A stretch of DNA of 64,000 nt from Brevundimonas diminuta 3F5N (GCF_900163625.1 NZ_FUIE01000085.1:48443-112442); one strand, 5' to 3'. Positions 34,881-45,804 are shown, counted from the first letter of the stretch. The notes: generated by a model from the sequence alone, not told the origin. Numbers and translations are program-made.

Positions 34881-37583
34881 TTAGCGCGCCTGCGGGCCGC
34901 TGGATACGGGCGAGCGGCCCAGCGCACCTTCCAGATCCGAAACGTCGCGCACGCTGGCGCGCACGGGGGTGATGCGCCGCCCCGCCGGTCCCTGGGGCGC
35001 GCGGTCCAGCACCTCCAGAAGATCGGCCTTCAAGGCTTCAAGCTTCGACTTGCTCTTGGGTTTCCGGCCGTCCGCGTCGGTGATGTAGAAGCCGTCCACC
35101 GCCCGCTCGCCGAAGCTGGCGACGTGGGCCGATCGGGTCGAATAGCCATGCGCGGAAATGGTCCGCGCCAGGTCGGCCAGCAGGCCCGGCCGGTCGGCGC
35201 CCGAGACCTCGATCACCACGGCGCTGGTCCCCGTATCGGCGTCGATCCGCACCACCGGGCGCACCTCGAACACGGCGCGGCGGGCGCTGACGCGCGGCGT
35301 CTCCAGGGTCGAGGTCCGCGCGCCCTTCAGCACGGCCCGCTCCATCGCCTTGACCAGAATGGCCAGCCGTCGCGGCTCGCGTCGGCCATAGGGCTCGCCC
35401 GCCCCGTCCTGAATCTCGAACACGTCCAGCGCCATGCCGTCGTCGGCCGTGGCCAGCCGCGCGCCCACCACATCGGCGCCCGCCATCGACAGCGTCGCCG
35501 CCAGATCGGCGAACAGGCCGGGCCGGTCGCGCGCCGCCACGGCCACGCGGGCGGTGGATTCCAGCGGCCCTTCGGCAGGCAGGGCCTCGACCGCCGCCCC
35601 TTCGCGCCGCGCCCGCTCGACCAGCGCCGGGTGGTCGGCCAGAGGGTCTTCGCGCGTCACGGCGTCGCCCCGGAACAGAGCCTCGGTCGCCTCGAACAGG
35701 GCGCGCATCAGTTGCCCCTTCCAGCCGTTCCACACCCCCGGTCCCACGGCGCGGATGTCGGCCACGGTCAGCACCATCAGCATCCGCAGACGCTCCGGGT
35801 CGCCCACGGCCTCGGCGAAGGCCCTCACGGTCGAGGGGTCGGAGACGTCGCGCTTTTGGGCGTAGTCGCTCATCAGCAGGTGATGGCGCACCAGCCAGAC
35901 GACCAGCTCGATCCGGCGCGGATCGACGCCCAGCCGCTCGCACGCCCGGCGCGCGGCGATGGCGCCGTCCTCCAACTGGCCTCGATCGCCGCCCTTGCCC
36001 ACGTCATGCAGCAGCATGGCCAGCATCAGGGCCTCGATATCGGCGATGCGCGGGATGATGGCGGTCGAGGCCGGGTGGTCCGCCTTCAGCTTGCCGCGCG
36101 CGATATCATTGATGACGCCGACCGCCTGCAGGGTGTGCTCGTCCACTGTATAGGCGTGGTACATGTTGAACTGGGTCTGGCCGACGATCCGCCCCCACTC
36201 GGGCAGGAAACGACCCAGGAAACCCGTCTCATTCATGATCGACAGGACGCGATAGGGCCGCTGACCGTGCGCCAGCACCGTCAGAAAAGCCTCGGCCGCG
36301 CGCGGATCGCGGCGCAGGGCGGGCGTCACCAGAGTCAGCGAGCGGATCACGGCGGCGAAGGCGTCGGGGTGCAGGTCCAGGTCCAGCCGGTCCGCCTCGA
36401 CGAACAGCAGCAGCAGACGCACCGGATCGCGCGCGAAGACATTGGCCCCCGTGACGGTCAGCCGCCCCTCTTCCACCGCCAGACCGTCGAAGGCCAGCTT
36501 GATCCGGCGCCGCCGCATCAGCCGCGACAGGCCGCGCGCCAACCCTTCCGCCTTCTTCTGCTGACGGGCCTCCAACTGGGCCGAGACGGCGCGTGTCAGG
36601 GCGCCGACCTCGCGCGCGACCTGGAAATAGCGGCGCATGAAGCGCTCGACCGCCAGTTCGTCGCCGCGCCCGCGCCAGCCCATGCGCCGGGCGATCTCGG
36701 GCTGGACGTCGAAGGTCAGCTTCTCCTCGGGCCGCCCCGTGACCAGGTGCAGCAGGATGCGCACCCGCCAAAGGAAGCCGATCGCCTCGCGGAAGCTGCG
36801 AAGCTCGCGGGCGGTCAGCAGGCCTTCCAGCGCCGCCTGTCCCCGCTCGCTGTCCGGGGCCAGGGAGCGGGCGATCCAGAACAGGGTGTTGAGGTCGCGA
36901 AGCCCGCCCTTGCCGTCCTTGATGTTGGGCTCGACGCGATACCGGACGGCGCCGGTCTTCTGCAGGCGCACGTCGCGCTCGGCCATCTTGGCGGCGATGA
37001 AGGGGCGAGGGTCGGCGCGGGCGACGGCGGTGCGGAACCGCTTCAGCAGGCTATCGCCCAGGGCCGCATCCCCGGCCAGCACCCGCGCCTCCAACAAGGT
37101 CGTGCGCACCGTCATGTCGTCGCGCGCCAGCGTCAGGGTCTCGCCAATGGAACGGAAGGCCGAGCCGACCTTCAGCCCCAGATCCCACAGGACGTAGTGG
37201 ACGAACTCCACCACCGCTTGCGCACGCGGACTGATCGCCCGCCCCGGCCGCAGGAACAGCAGGTCGAGGTCCGAAAACGGCGCCAATACCCCGCGCCCAT
37301 AGCCGCCGACAGCCAGCAAGGTCAGCCGCTCGTCCGGAGCTGGATGGACCTGTTCGGTCGCGAACCGCCACAGGGTCGACAGCAGGGCGTCGGCGGCCTC
37401 GGCGTAAAGATGTGCGGCCTCGGCCCCGTCGGTCGCGCTCTCGGCCCGGCGTGCAGCGCGAGCGCGGTCGGCGTCAAAGCTTTCACGCAGGAGCGCAGTG
37501 ACGGCGGCGCGCGGGTCCGGCGCCGAGGCGGCCTCAAGAACGGCGGACGGGAGCGGAGGCGATGCGGTCACGGCGACGACCAT
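34881..37583 (-). CDS. glnD: PII uridylyltransferase / uridylyl-removing enzyme
   Basis: Sensor of nitrogen status that adds UMP to PII proteins and removes it according to glutamine level. The 900 residues show the four expected parts: a nucleotidyltransferase domain with GGYGRGVLAPFSDLDLLFL (catalytic Asp105 and Asp107), a helical linker, an HD domain (HTLQAVGVIND, AMLLHDVGKGGDRG), and two C-terminal ACT domains (ARVAVAARDRPGLFADLA, VIEVSGADRPGLLADLART). The ATG at 37583 is preceded by AGGG. The short inverted-repeat element lies directly upstream. Confidence 0.96.
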   Translation of the reverse strand: MVVAVTASPPLPSAVLEAASAPDPRAAVTALLRESFDADRARAARRAESATDGAEAAHLYAEAADALLSTLWRFATEQVHPAPDERLTLLAVGGYGRGVLAPFSDLDLLFLRPGRAISPRAQAVVEFVHYVLWDLGLKVGSAFRSIGETLTLARDDMTVRTTLLEARVLAGDAALGDSLLKRFRTAVARADPRPFIAAKMAERDVRLQKTGAVRYRVEPNIKDGKGGLRDLNTLFWIARSLAPDSERGQAALEGLLTARELRSFREAIGFLWRVRILLHLVTGRPEEKLTFDVQPEIARRMGWRGRGDELAVERFMRRYFQVAREVGALTRAVSAQLEARQQKKAEGLARGLSRLMRRRRIKLAFDGLAVEEGRLTVTGANVFARDPVRLLLLFVEADRLDLDLHPDAFAAVIRSLTLVTPALRRDPRAAEAFLTVLAHGQRPYRVLSIMNETGFLGRFLPEWGRIVGQTQFNMYHAYTVDEHTLQAVGVINDIARGKLKADHPASTAIIPRIADIEALMLAMLLHDVGKGGDRGQLEDGAIAARRACERLGVDPRRIELVVWLVRHHLLMSDYAQKRDVSDPSTVRAFAEAVGDPERLRMLMVLTVADIRAVGPGVWNGWKGQLMRALFEATEALFRGDAVTREDPLADHPALVERARREGAAVEALPAEGPLESTARVAVAARDRPGLFADLAATLSMAGADVVGARLATADDGMALDVFEIQDGAGEPYGRREPRRLAILVKAMERAVLKGARTSTLETPRVSARRAVFEVRPVVRIDADTGTSAVVIEVSGADRPGLLADLARTISAHGYSTRSAHVASFGERAVDGFYITDADGRKPKSKSKLEALKADLLEVLDRAPQGPAGRRITPVRASVRDVSDLEGALGRSPVSSGPQAR

Positions 37584-37599
37584 AGCACGCCCTTTTCTT

Positions 37600-37730
37600 C
37601 CCGCTCATCCAGGCGGACCCCGGGATCCAGTGAGAGCTTCGCCCTCCATCGATAAGGCTGGAGCTGCCAATGTCTAAGCGCGCGCCTAAAGCCAAAGGAC
37701 TGAATCCCGGCGTCCGCCGGGATGAGCGGG
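37600..37730. mobile_element. Short inverted-repeat (REP/MITE-like) element, type 1, copy A
   Basis: 131 bases between glnD and mutS. The end segments 37600-37631 and 37699-37730 are imperfect inverted repeats (about 28 of 32 positions pair), each with a core like GGCGTCCGCCGGGATGAGCG. The same layout, including GATCCAGTGAGAGC inside the left end, recurs at 63868-64000. No open frame; a non-autonomous, dispersed repeat. Confidence 0.8.
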
Positions 37731-37733
37731 GAT

Positions 37734-40439
<2,706 letters not shown>

Positions 40440-40534
40440 ATGGCGCGCAGGGTGGCGGATCAGGGCGGTCGCCTCAAGCGCGGGCGGCGCCCCTCATGCA
40501 CAGGCGCAAGGCGACCTGTGGACAGCTCTGTGGA

Positions 40535-41434
40535 TCAGGCCGCGCTGACCAGGCGCAGACGCGGGCGCGAGGCCAGGGCGGCGGGCGTCTCGTCCAACGC
40601 CAGGGCGTCCCAGTCGATGTCGGGGCGCGGGGCGTGGGAGGCGGCGATGATGGCCCGCAGCTCGGCTGATGACGCCACGCTGGCGACGACCGAGGCCACG
40701 CCGGGCAGGGTCAGGGCGTAGGCCAGCGCCGCCTGCATCGGATCGACGCGCGCCTCGGCCAGACGGCGGCGCGTGCGCGACAGGGCCATGCCGTGGGCGG
40801 CCAGTTCGGGCGGCAGGCTGTCGCGGTTGGCGAACAGCAGGCCCTGGGCGAAGACCGAAGCCAGATGCACCTCGACGCCCTGGCTCGCCAGCTCGGCGAT
40901 AACGCCGCACCGCGCCGCGCGCTGGTCCAGGATGTTGCAGGTCAGTTGCACCACATCCGGTTGGAAGCGACGGGCCAACAGGGCGGGGCCGTCCTCGACC
41001 GTGGCGATGAAGCCGACCTTGCGGAAGACGCCGCGCGCCTTCAGCGCCTGAAGGCGGTCCCACAGAGCGCGACCTTCGGCGCCCGCCAGATCGGCGGCGT
41101 TCTGCACCAGGACGGCGTCGCCGCGCGGCAGGCCCATCCGCTCCAGCGAGCGGCGGGCGCGGGCCTCGACGCGGTCCAGCCCATCGGCCAGCGGCACGGT
41201 GCGGACGGTGACGCGGAAGGGCGAAGGGAAGGGCCAGGCCTGCCCCAGCATCCGTTCGACGTCGCCCTCTGGACGGGTGGCGACCAGGCCGATCCCGGCG
41301 TCGCCCGCGGTCTGCAGCAGGTGGCGCGTCGCCTCCTCCCGCTGGCCGGGCGGCAGCGGGCGGGACCGATCAGGCTCGACCACCAGGGCGATGGCGAGTT
41401 TGTCGGCCGGAGAGGGCGGAACGGCGAATCTCAC
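40535..41434 (-). CDS. Aldo/keto reductase-like protein lacking the catalytic tetrad
   Basis: A 299-residue TIM-barrel protein starting at a GTG (41434). The barrel pattern is of the aldo/keto reductase type: GIGLVATRPEGDVERMLGQAW, SLERMGLPRGDAVLVQNAADL, RFQPDVVQLTCNILDQRA, MQAALAYALTLPGVASVVASVASSAEL. By eye alignment, the Asp-Tyr-Lys-His tetrad is replaced: the usual D-T-A-x-x-Y-G segment reads ATRPEGD, the Lys strand reads FRVTVRTV, and the His strand reads VLVQNAA. It may therefore be a non-redox or altered-activity homologue. It lies between mutS and the maleylacetoacetate isomerase pair. Confidence 0.75.
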   Translation of the reverse strand: MRFAVPPSPADKLAIALVVEPDRSRPLPPGQREEATRHLLQTAGDAGIGLVATRPEGDVERMLGQAWPFPSPFRVTVRTVPLADGLDRVEARARRSLERMGLPRGDAVLVQNAADLAGAEGRALWDRLQALKARGVFRKVGFIATVEDGPALLARRFQPDVVQLTCNILDQRAARCGVIAELASQGVEVHLASVFAQGLLFANRDSLPPELAAHGMALSRTRRRLAEARVDPMQAALAYALTLPGVASVVASVASSAELRAIIAASHAPRPDIDWDALALDETPAALASRPRLRLVSAA

Positions 41435-41503
41435 ACCGCCACTCTCGCCGTCAAAGCTTAAGGGAGATTGACTGAAATCAAGGTCGTTGGTGAATGAAGA
41501 CGC

Positions 41504-42136
41504 TTAATCCGCGTCCGGCTGGTTTTCCGGCAGGGCGGCGATGAAGGCCGGGTGGACCTCGGCCCGCGCCTCGATCTCCAGCAGGCGCGGAAAGGCCGCC
41601 AGATCGACGTTGAACCGCCGCGCCGAATAGAGCTGCGGCATCAGGTAGCAGTCCGCCAGGGTCGGCGCCGCGCCGAAACACCAGCCCTCGCCGTGACGCA
41701 CGACCAGCGCCTCCAGCGCCGTAAAGCCGTCGATGATCCATTGACCGGCCCAGGCGTCCACGCCCGCCTGATCGGCGCCCAAACCGCGCACGGCCTTCAG
41801 CACCCGCAGATTGTTGAGGGGATGGATGTCGCAACCGATCACCGCCGCCATGGCCCGCACCTGCGCCCGTCCCGCCGCATCGCGCGGCAGCAGGGGCGGC
41901 TCGGGATGGGTCTCCTCCAGCCACTCCAGAATGGCCGGGCTCTGGGTCAGCACCAGGCCGTCGTCCGTCTCCAGCGCCGGGACCAGGCCTTGCGGATTGA
42001 GCCGGAGGTAGGCGTCGGACTTCTGCGCGCCCGTGCGCAGATCCAGCGCCGCCTGTTGATACTCCAACCCCTTCAGATTGAGGGCGATGCGGGTGCGATA
42101 GCTGGTGCCCGAGCGCCAGTAGCCGTGCAGGATCAT
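41504..42136 (-). CDS. maiA: Maleylacetoacetate (or maleylpyruvate) isomerase, zeta-class GST
   Basis: Glutathione-dependent cis-trans isomerase acting on a maleyl intermediate of aromatic breakdown. The 210 residues have the thioredoxin-like N-terminal domain (GYWRSGTSYRTRIALNLKGLEY, with RSGTSYR at the glutathione motif; NPQGLVPALETDDG; LTQSPAILEWLEETHP) and a helical C-terminal domain (CDIHPLNNLRVLK, APTLADCYLMPQLYSARRF). Its ATG overlaps the stop of the FAH-family gene (ATGA). The pair can serve either tyrosine/homogentisate or gentisate breakdown; no homogentisate dioxygenase is present to decide. Confidence 0.9.
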   Translation of the reverse strand: MILHGYWRSGTSYRTRIALNLKGLEYQQAALDLRTGAQKSDAYLRLNPQGLVPALETDDGLVLTQSPAILEWLEETHPEPPLLPRDAAGRAQVRAMAAVIGCDIHPLNNLRVLKAVRGLGADQAGVDAWAGQWIIDGFTALEALVVRHGEGWCFGAAPTLADCYLMPQLYSARRFNVDLAAFPRLLEIEARAEVHPAFIAALPENQPDAD

Positions 42137-42786
42137 GATTTCACCGTGAAGTTGAGCGGGGGCAGGCCGCTGATGATCGCCTCGACCCGATCGCCGCGCT
42201 GGATGGGGCCGACCCCTTCGGGCGTGCCGGTGAAGATCAGGTCGCCGGGTTGCAGCGCCCACAGTTCGGACGCCTTGGACAGGACGCCGTCCACGTTCCA
42301 GATCATATCGGACAGGCGGCTGGACTGACGAACCTCGCCGTTGACTTTCAACTCAATGGTCGCGTCGGACGCAGGCGGCGTCAGGCTGAGCGCGCCGCAG
42401 GGCGCCGATTGATCGAAGGCCTTGCCCGCCTCCCACGGCCGCCCCTTGGCCTTCGCCTCGGCCTGAAGATCGCGCCGCGTCAGATCGACGCCGACCGCCC
42501 AGCCGACCGGCCGGGCGTCCGCGCCCAGGGCCACGACCAGCTCGACTTCATAATGCAGGTTCTGCGTCGCCGACGGATAGGCCGGATCGGCCCCGTCCAC
42601 GACCAGGGCGTCTCCCGGCTTGGCGAAGAAGAAGGGCGCGGGCTTGTCGGGATCGGCCCCCATTTCGCGGGCGTGGGCGGCGTAGTTCTGACCCACGCAC
42701 AGGATGCGGCGCACGGGCAGGCGGCGCGCCTCCCCTTCGATCGGCAGGGACGGCGTCGGCGCGGGCGGGAACAACCACTGGGTCAT
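42133..42786 (-). CDS. Fumarylacetoacetate hydrolase-family protein (short, fumarylpyruvate hydrolase-like)
   Basis: A 217-residue FAH-fold hydrolase. CVGQNYAAHAREMG carries the catalytic His, and HYEVELVVALG plus GVDLTRRDLQ give the metal ligands. FDQSAPCGALSLTP and GDLIFTGTPEGVGPI are conserved. The length matches FAHD1/YcgM-type enzymes (fumarylpyruvate hydrolase or acylpyruvase), not the true fumarylacetoacetase of about 420 residues. Coupled by a 4-base overlap to the zeta-GST isomerase, it probably completes cleavage of a fumaryl product to fumarate plus a keto acid. Confidence 0.88.
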   Translation of the reverse strand: MTQWLFPPAPTPSLPIEGEARRLPVRRILCVGQNYAAHAREMGADPDKPAPFFFAKPGDALVVDGADPAYPSATQNLHYEVELVVALGADARPVGWAVGVDLTRRDLQAEAKAKGRPWEAGKAFDQSAPCGALSLTPPASDATIELKVNGEVRQSSRLSDMIWNVDGVLSKASELWALQPGDLIFTGTPEGVGPIQRGDRVEAIISGLPPLNFTVKS

Positions 42787-42861
42787 GAGGCCTGTTCTAG
42801 AAGCGCCGCGCGCGTCGCGCCAGATGGCCTCCGCCGCGACCGTCGCCCATGCTGCATTGCA

Positions 42862-42887
42862 GGAACCTTGATCGTCGGTGTGGCGTT
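42862..42887 (+). promoter_or_regulatory. EcfG-type general stress promoter (DUF883 operon)
   Basis: GGAAC (42862-42866), 17 bases, CGTT (42884-42887), the pattern recognised by the alphaproteobacterial general stress sigma factor EcfG/SigT. It is 57 bases before the DUF883 gene start. Confidence 0.75.
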
Positions 42888-42944
42888 CCGGGCAGGGCTT
42901 CTCTATTTAATCGTCAAGCTTACACAAGGAGCGGAGCGCGCATC

Positions 42945-43289
42945 ATGGCCACGTCCAAGGCTCGTGAAGACATCAAGAACGACCTCAAGACCCTCAAGGA
43001 GGACCTCAAGACGGGCGCCCGCGAGGAAACCCAGCGTCTGAAGGAAAAGGCCTCAGAGGCCGAAGCCCGCCTGCGCGAGCAGGGCGAGGAGCTGCGCGAG
43101 AAAGCGCGCGGCTATTATGACGACGCTAAGGTGCGCGGCCGCGAATATTACGACGACGCCGCCGAGAAGTTCGACGAAGCCCAGCGCTACGTCGTCGAGC
43201 GCGTGCAGGAGCGTCCGATCCAGTCGACCGCCATCGCCCTGGGCGTCGGCGTCGTCCTGGGCCTGCTGCTGGCCGGGCGTCGGCGCTGA
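42945..43289 (+). CDS. DUF883 (YqjD/ElaB-like) membrane-anchored protein
   Basis: A 114-residue protein. Residues 1-85 form a highly charged coiled coil (REDIKNDLKTLKEDLKTG, EETQRLKEKASEAEARL). A single C-terminal membrane helix follows (QSTAIALGVGVVLGLLLAG) ending in RRR. This is the plan of E. coli YqjD/ElaB, tail-anchored proteins reported to bind ribosomes in stationary phase. The preceding EcfG-type promoter fits a stress role. The next gene starts at the overlapping TGATG, matching the yqjD-yqjE arrangement. Confidence 0.85.
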   Translation: MATSKAREDIKNDLKTLKEDLKTGAREETQRLKEKASEAEARLREQGEELREKARGYYDDAKVRGREYYDDAAEKFDEAQRYVVERVQERPIQSTAIALGVGVVLGLLLAGRRR

Positions 43290-43699
43290 TGATCGGGCGG
43301 GGGCTCATCAACCGCGCGGTGGCGACCTTCGTCGCCGCCGGCGCGGCCTTCGTGGCCATGGTCGCCCTGGGGGCCACGGTCTATTATCTGCTGCTGCTGG
43401 TCGTGCCGCCGCTTATCGGCGCCGCCCTGACCGCCCTGCTGTTCGCCCTGATCGCGGCCATCGTCGCCCTGGTGTTCGTGCGACGGGCGCATGGTGATGA
43501 CGAGGACGAAGAATACGACGAGCCCGAGGGCCTGGGCGTACGGGCCTTCCGGCTGTTCCAGCAGCGCCCGATCCTGGGCGCCGCGGCGGCTCTGGCGGGC
43601 GGCTTCATCTTCCTGCGCAACCCGGCGCTGGCCACCATGGTGGCGGCGGCCTTCACCGAGAAGAGTCGCAGCACAAGCCGCACAGGGCGTCGTCGTTAA
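43289..43699 (+). CDS. Phage-holin-like (YqjE/DUF1469-type) membrane protein
   Basis: A 136-residue membrane protein overlapping the DUF883 gene by one base (TGATG). Two helices occupy about 9-32 and 34-64 (AVATFVAAGAAFVAMVALGATVYYL; PPLIGAALTALLFALIAAIVALVFV). An acidic loop (HGDDEDEEYDEPEG) precedes a third short hydrophobic segment (GAAAALAGGFIFL), and a basic tail ends the protein. The fold and position suggest the partner of the YqjD-like protein. It is not a phage lysis holin in this context; no phage genes are near. Confidence 0.78.
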   Translation: MIGRGLINRAVATFVAAGAAFVAMVALGATVYYLLLLVVPPLIGAALTALLFALIAAIVALVFVRRAHGDDEDEEYDEPEGLGVRAFRLFQQRPILGAAAALAGGFIFLRNPALATMVAAAFTEKSRSTSRTGRRR

Positions 43700-43701
43700 A
43701 G

Positions 43702-43726
43702 GGAACAGCCAAGTCTCCGAGGCGTT
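43702..43726 (+). promoter_or_regulatory. EcfG-type general stress promoter (DUF1328 gene)
   Basis: GGAAC (43702-43706), 16 bases, CGTT (43723-43726). It is 75 bases before the DUF1328 start. An 8-bp hairpin (GACGGGAG at 43749-43756, CTCCCGTC at 43771-43778) lies in the leader. Confidence 0.75.
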
Positions 43727-43801
43727 GTTTCAGGCAAGCGGCGCTATCGACGGGAGAGGTCGAAAGCTCGCTCCCGTCAACACTTCTCGGAGGGTTCGCC
43801 T

Positions 43802-43981
43802 ATGCTTCGCTGGGCTATTATTTTCTTCATCATCGCCTTGGTCGCGGCTGTTCTCGGCTTCGGCGGTATCTCGGGCATGTCGTTCGAGATCGCCAAATTC
43901 ATCGCCATCATCGCCGTCATCCTGTTCGTCGTCTCCCTGCTGGTCGGCGGCCTGAGGGGGCGCGGCGGACCACGCATCTAG
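43802..43981 (+). CDS. DUF1328 small membrane protein
   Basis: A 59-residue protein starting [20 protein letters not shown], with two membrane helices (about 4-22 and 31-50) and a short basic Gly-rich tail. This is the DUF1328 (YtjA-like) pattern. The ribosome site GGAGGG is eight bases before the ATG. The preceding EcfG-type promoter and the following terminator make it a single-gene stress transcript. Function is unknown; family members are often in general stress regulons. Confidence 0.9.
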   Translation: MLRWAIIFFIIALVAAVLGFGGISGMSFEIAKFIAIIAVILFVVSLLVGGLRGRGGPRI

Positions 43982-44005
43982 CCGAACGGCCAGACATTGA
44001 AATCA

Positions 44006-44036
44006 GGGCCGCGACGATGTCGTCGCGGCCCTTTTT
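44006..44036 (+). terminator. Rho-independent terminator of the DUF1328 gene
   Basis: Ten-base perfect stem (GGGCCGCGAC at 44006-44015, GTCGCGGCCC at 44022-44031) with a 6-base loop, then TTTTT. Confidence 0.93.
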
Positions 44037-44050
44037 CATGATTGAAGCCG

Positions 44051-44839
44051 TCAGGCGCGGCGGCGCGGAAGCCGCCAGGTCTGGTGATCCGCGAAACCCC
44101 GACCGTCCCAGGCCACGGCTGAGACGGTCACCGTCTCGGCGTCCCATTCGATGCGGTTGAAGCTGGGCGGCGCGCCGCGCTCACGATGCGACAGCGTCCC
44201 GCAGCCGACCGCGTAGGAGCAGCGATCCCCGACCCCGATCGGCAGGGCGAAAGGCACATGGACATGGCCAGTGACGATCAGGTCGACGCCCGCCTCGGCG
44301 AAGATGAGGGCGGCCCGTTCGCCGCGCTTGACCTCGCCGGTCATGGGGGCGCCGATCATCTCGATGAGCGGATGATGACAGGCCAGCACGCGCAAGGCCC
44401 CGGCCGGCGCCTGACGCAGGGCCTCGGCCGCGCGGCGCGTCTGATCCAGATCGATGACGCCCTTCGACCAGTTGGGCCGAGCCTGCCAGCCGCGCGCCGT
44501 CGTCACGCCCCGCACCATCAGCCGGTCCGTGCGGAACTCATGGTCATGGGCCGGATGGCCGGTCGCCCGCTCGAACGCCCGCCAGGGCCAGAACAACCGC
44601 GCCATCACATCCCAATAGGGCACGTCATGATTGCCGACGGTGACGAAGACCGGTTCGGGCAGGGCGCGGATCCACTCGCCCGCCGCCGCAAACTCGCGCG
44701 GATAGCCCCTCTGGGTGATGTCGCCGGTGATCAGGATCAGGTCGGCCCCGGCGGCGTGGGCGTAGTCGGACGCCGCCGCCACCGCATGTTCATGCTCGCA
44801 TCCGAAATGAACGTCCGAGAACTGGAGGACCAGACCCAC
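44051..44839 (-). CDS. Metallophosphoesterase
   Basis: Calcineurin-like phosphoesterase, 262 residues from a GTG at 44839 that overlaps the stop of the upstream gene (TAGTG). The dimetal motifs are all present: FSDVHFG (Asp9, His11), LITGDITQRG, TVGNHD, ACHHPLIE and TGHVHVPF. This order resembles class III cyclic nucleotide phosphodiesterase-like (CpdA/YfcE-type) enzymes, but the substrate is unknown. The longer open frame to 45358 runs through the diacylglycerol kinase-like gene and is an artefact. It is coupled to the lipid kinase-like gene. Confidence 0.88.
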   Translation of the reverse strand: MGLVLQFSDVHFGCEHEHAVAAASDYAHAAGADLILITGDITQRGYPREFAAAGEWIRALPEPVFVTVGNHDVPYWDVMARLFWPWRAFERATGHPAHDHEFRTDRLMVRGVTTARGWQARPNWSKGVIDLDQTRRAAEALRQAPAGALRVLACHHPLIEMIGAPMTGEVKRGERAALIFAEAGVDLIVTGHVHVPFALPIGVGDRCSYAVGCGTLSHRERGAPPSFNRIEWDAETVTVSAVAWDGRGFADHQTWRLPRRRA

Positions 44840-45804
44840 TAAACGCTGTCCTCGCCCGCCGGAGGCTTGGGCGCCAGAGCCATGAAGGCGCGCGGCACGA
44901 ACTTCACCGCCGTTGCGCGGCCCAGCAGCATCGGCTCGCCGTCGATCACGGCGGGAATGCGCGAACGGGCCTCCACCTCGATCTTGCGCGCGCCGCGGGT
45001 GGTGACGGTCGGATCCTGGCGCCAGTCGTCGAACAGGGCGTGGGCGGCCAGACGGAAGGCCTGGGCCGCGTCGGCGGTGTTCATGGCCGCCGCCTCCAGC
45101 CCGTCGCACTTGACCATGGCCTTGGAGATCAGCGGGCTGATCAGCACCAGAGCCTCGGCCTTTTCCCGCTCGCCGCCGTCCAGCGCATAGCGCACCCGGC
45201 CCGAGAAGGCCTTTTTCAGCGCCCGGCGGCCATAGGTCCAGGCCATCTTCAGCTTGCCTTCGCGAATGGCCTCGCGCGCCGGAGCCCACAGGGCGGGCGA
45301 GCCCAGGATGGCGGCGCAATAGAAGGCCTCGCCCTCGACCTCGCCGCCGGACACGCACTGGGGCGCGCCCTCCTCAAGCGCCAGCCGAAGCGCCGCCTTC
45401 CAGTCCGCCGTGCCGTACAGGGCCTTGGGCAGCATGTTCATGGTGCCGCCGGGCAAGGGGGCGATCAGCGGCCCTTCCGGCCCAGCGCGAGCAGCGACCG
45501 CGCGCGCCGTCCCGTCGCCCGCCAGGATGAACAGGGCGTCCGGCCGCGCCGCCAGAGCCTCGCCGATCTGATCCGGGATGCGCGCCCCCTCCAGCACCAC
45601 CACCTCGGCCTGCAGCGGATAGACGGCCAGCAGGGCGGCGGCTTCGTCGGCCGCCTGTGGGCCGACGCCGCCCGACAAGGGATTGACCAGGATGATGACC
45701 CGCTCCAGTCGGACCTCGCCGGTCAGGGGACGAAGCTCCTCGGCGGCGTCATGCGACGAAGGGGCGGCGGCCAGGGCGCTCAAGAAATTCGGGGCGTCGA
45801 TCAT
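44839..45804 (-). CDS. Diacylglycerol/lipid kinase catalytic-domain protein
   Basis: A 321-residue kinase-fold protein of the YegS/BmrU type. VIILVNPLSGGVGPQA is the N-terminal loop, FILAGDGTARAVA replaces the usual GGDGT with AGDGT, and LPGGTMNMLPKALYG is the nucleotide-binding PGGTxN motif. The C-terminal beta sandwich ends in VIDGEPMLLGRATAVKFV. It probably phosphorylates a lipid or sphingoid base at the membrane; the first Gly of GGDGT is often but not always conserved. Its stop overlaps the start of the metallophosphoesterase gene. Confidence 0.87.
   Translation of the reverse strand: MIDAPNFLSALAAAPSSHDAAEELRPLTGEVRLERVIILVNPLSGGVGPQAADEAAALLAVYPLQAEVVVLEGARIPDQIGEALAARPDALFILAGDGTARAVAARAGPEGPLIAPLPGGTMNMLPKALYGTADWKAALRLALEEGAPQCVSGGEVEGEAFYCAAILGSPALWAPAREAIREGKLKMAWTYGRRALKKAFSGRVRYALDGGEREKAEALVLISPLISKAMVKCDGLEAAAMNTADAAQAFRLAAHALFDDWRQDPTVTTRGARKIEVEARSRIPAVIDGEPMLLGRATAVKFVPRAFMALAPKPPAGEDSV

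Noticed and set aside
42907..42925. CtrA-type site upstream of the DUF883 gene
   Set aside because: Only one TTAA half-site followed by GCTT at the right distance; too weak, and the EcfG promoter explains the region better.
43289..43699. Prophage remnant because of the holin-like protein
   Set aside because: No endolysin, integrase, capsid or tail genes nearby; pairing with DUF883 matches the chromosomal yqjD-yqjE arrangement.
44839..45358. N-terminal extension of the metallophosphoesterase
   Set aside because: It is the lipid kinase gene read in another frame; the GTG at 44839 starts directly before the first metal motif.
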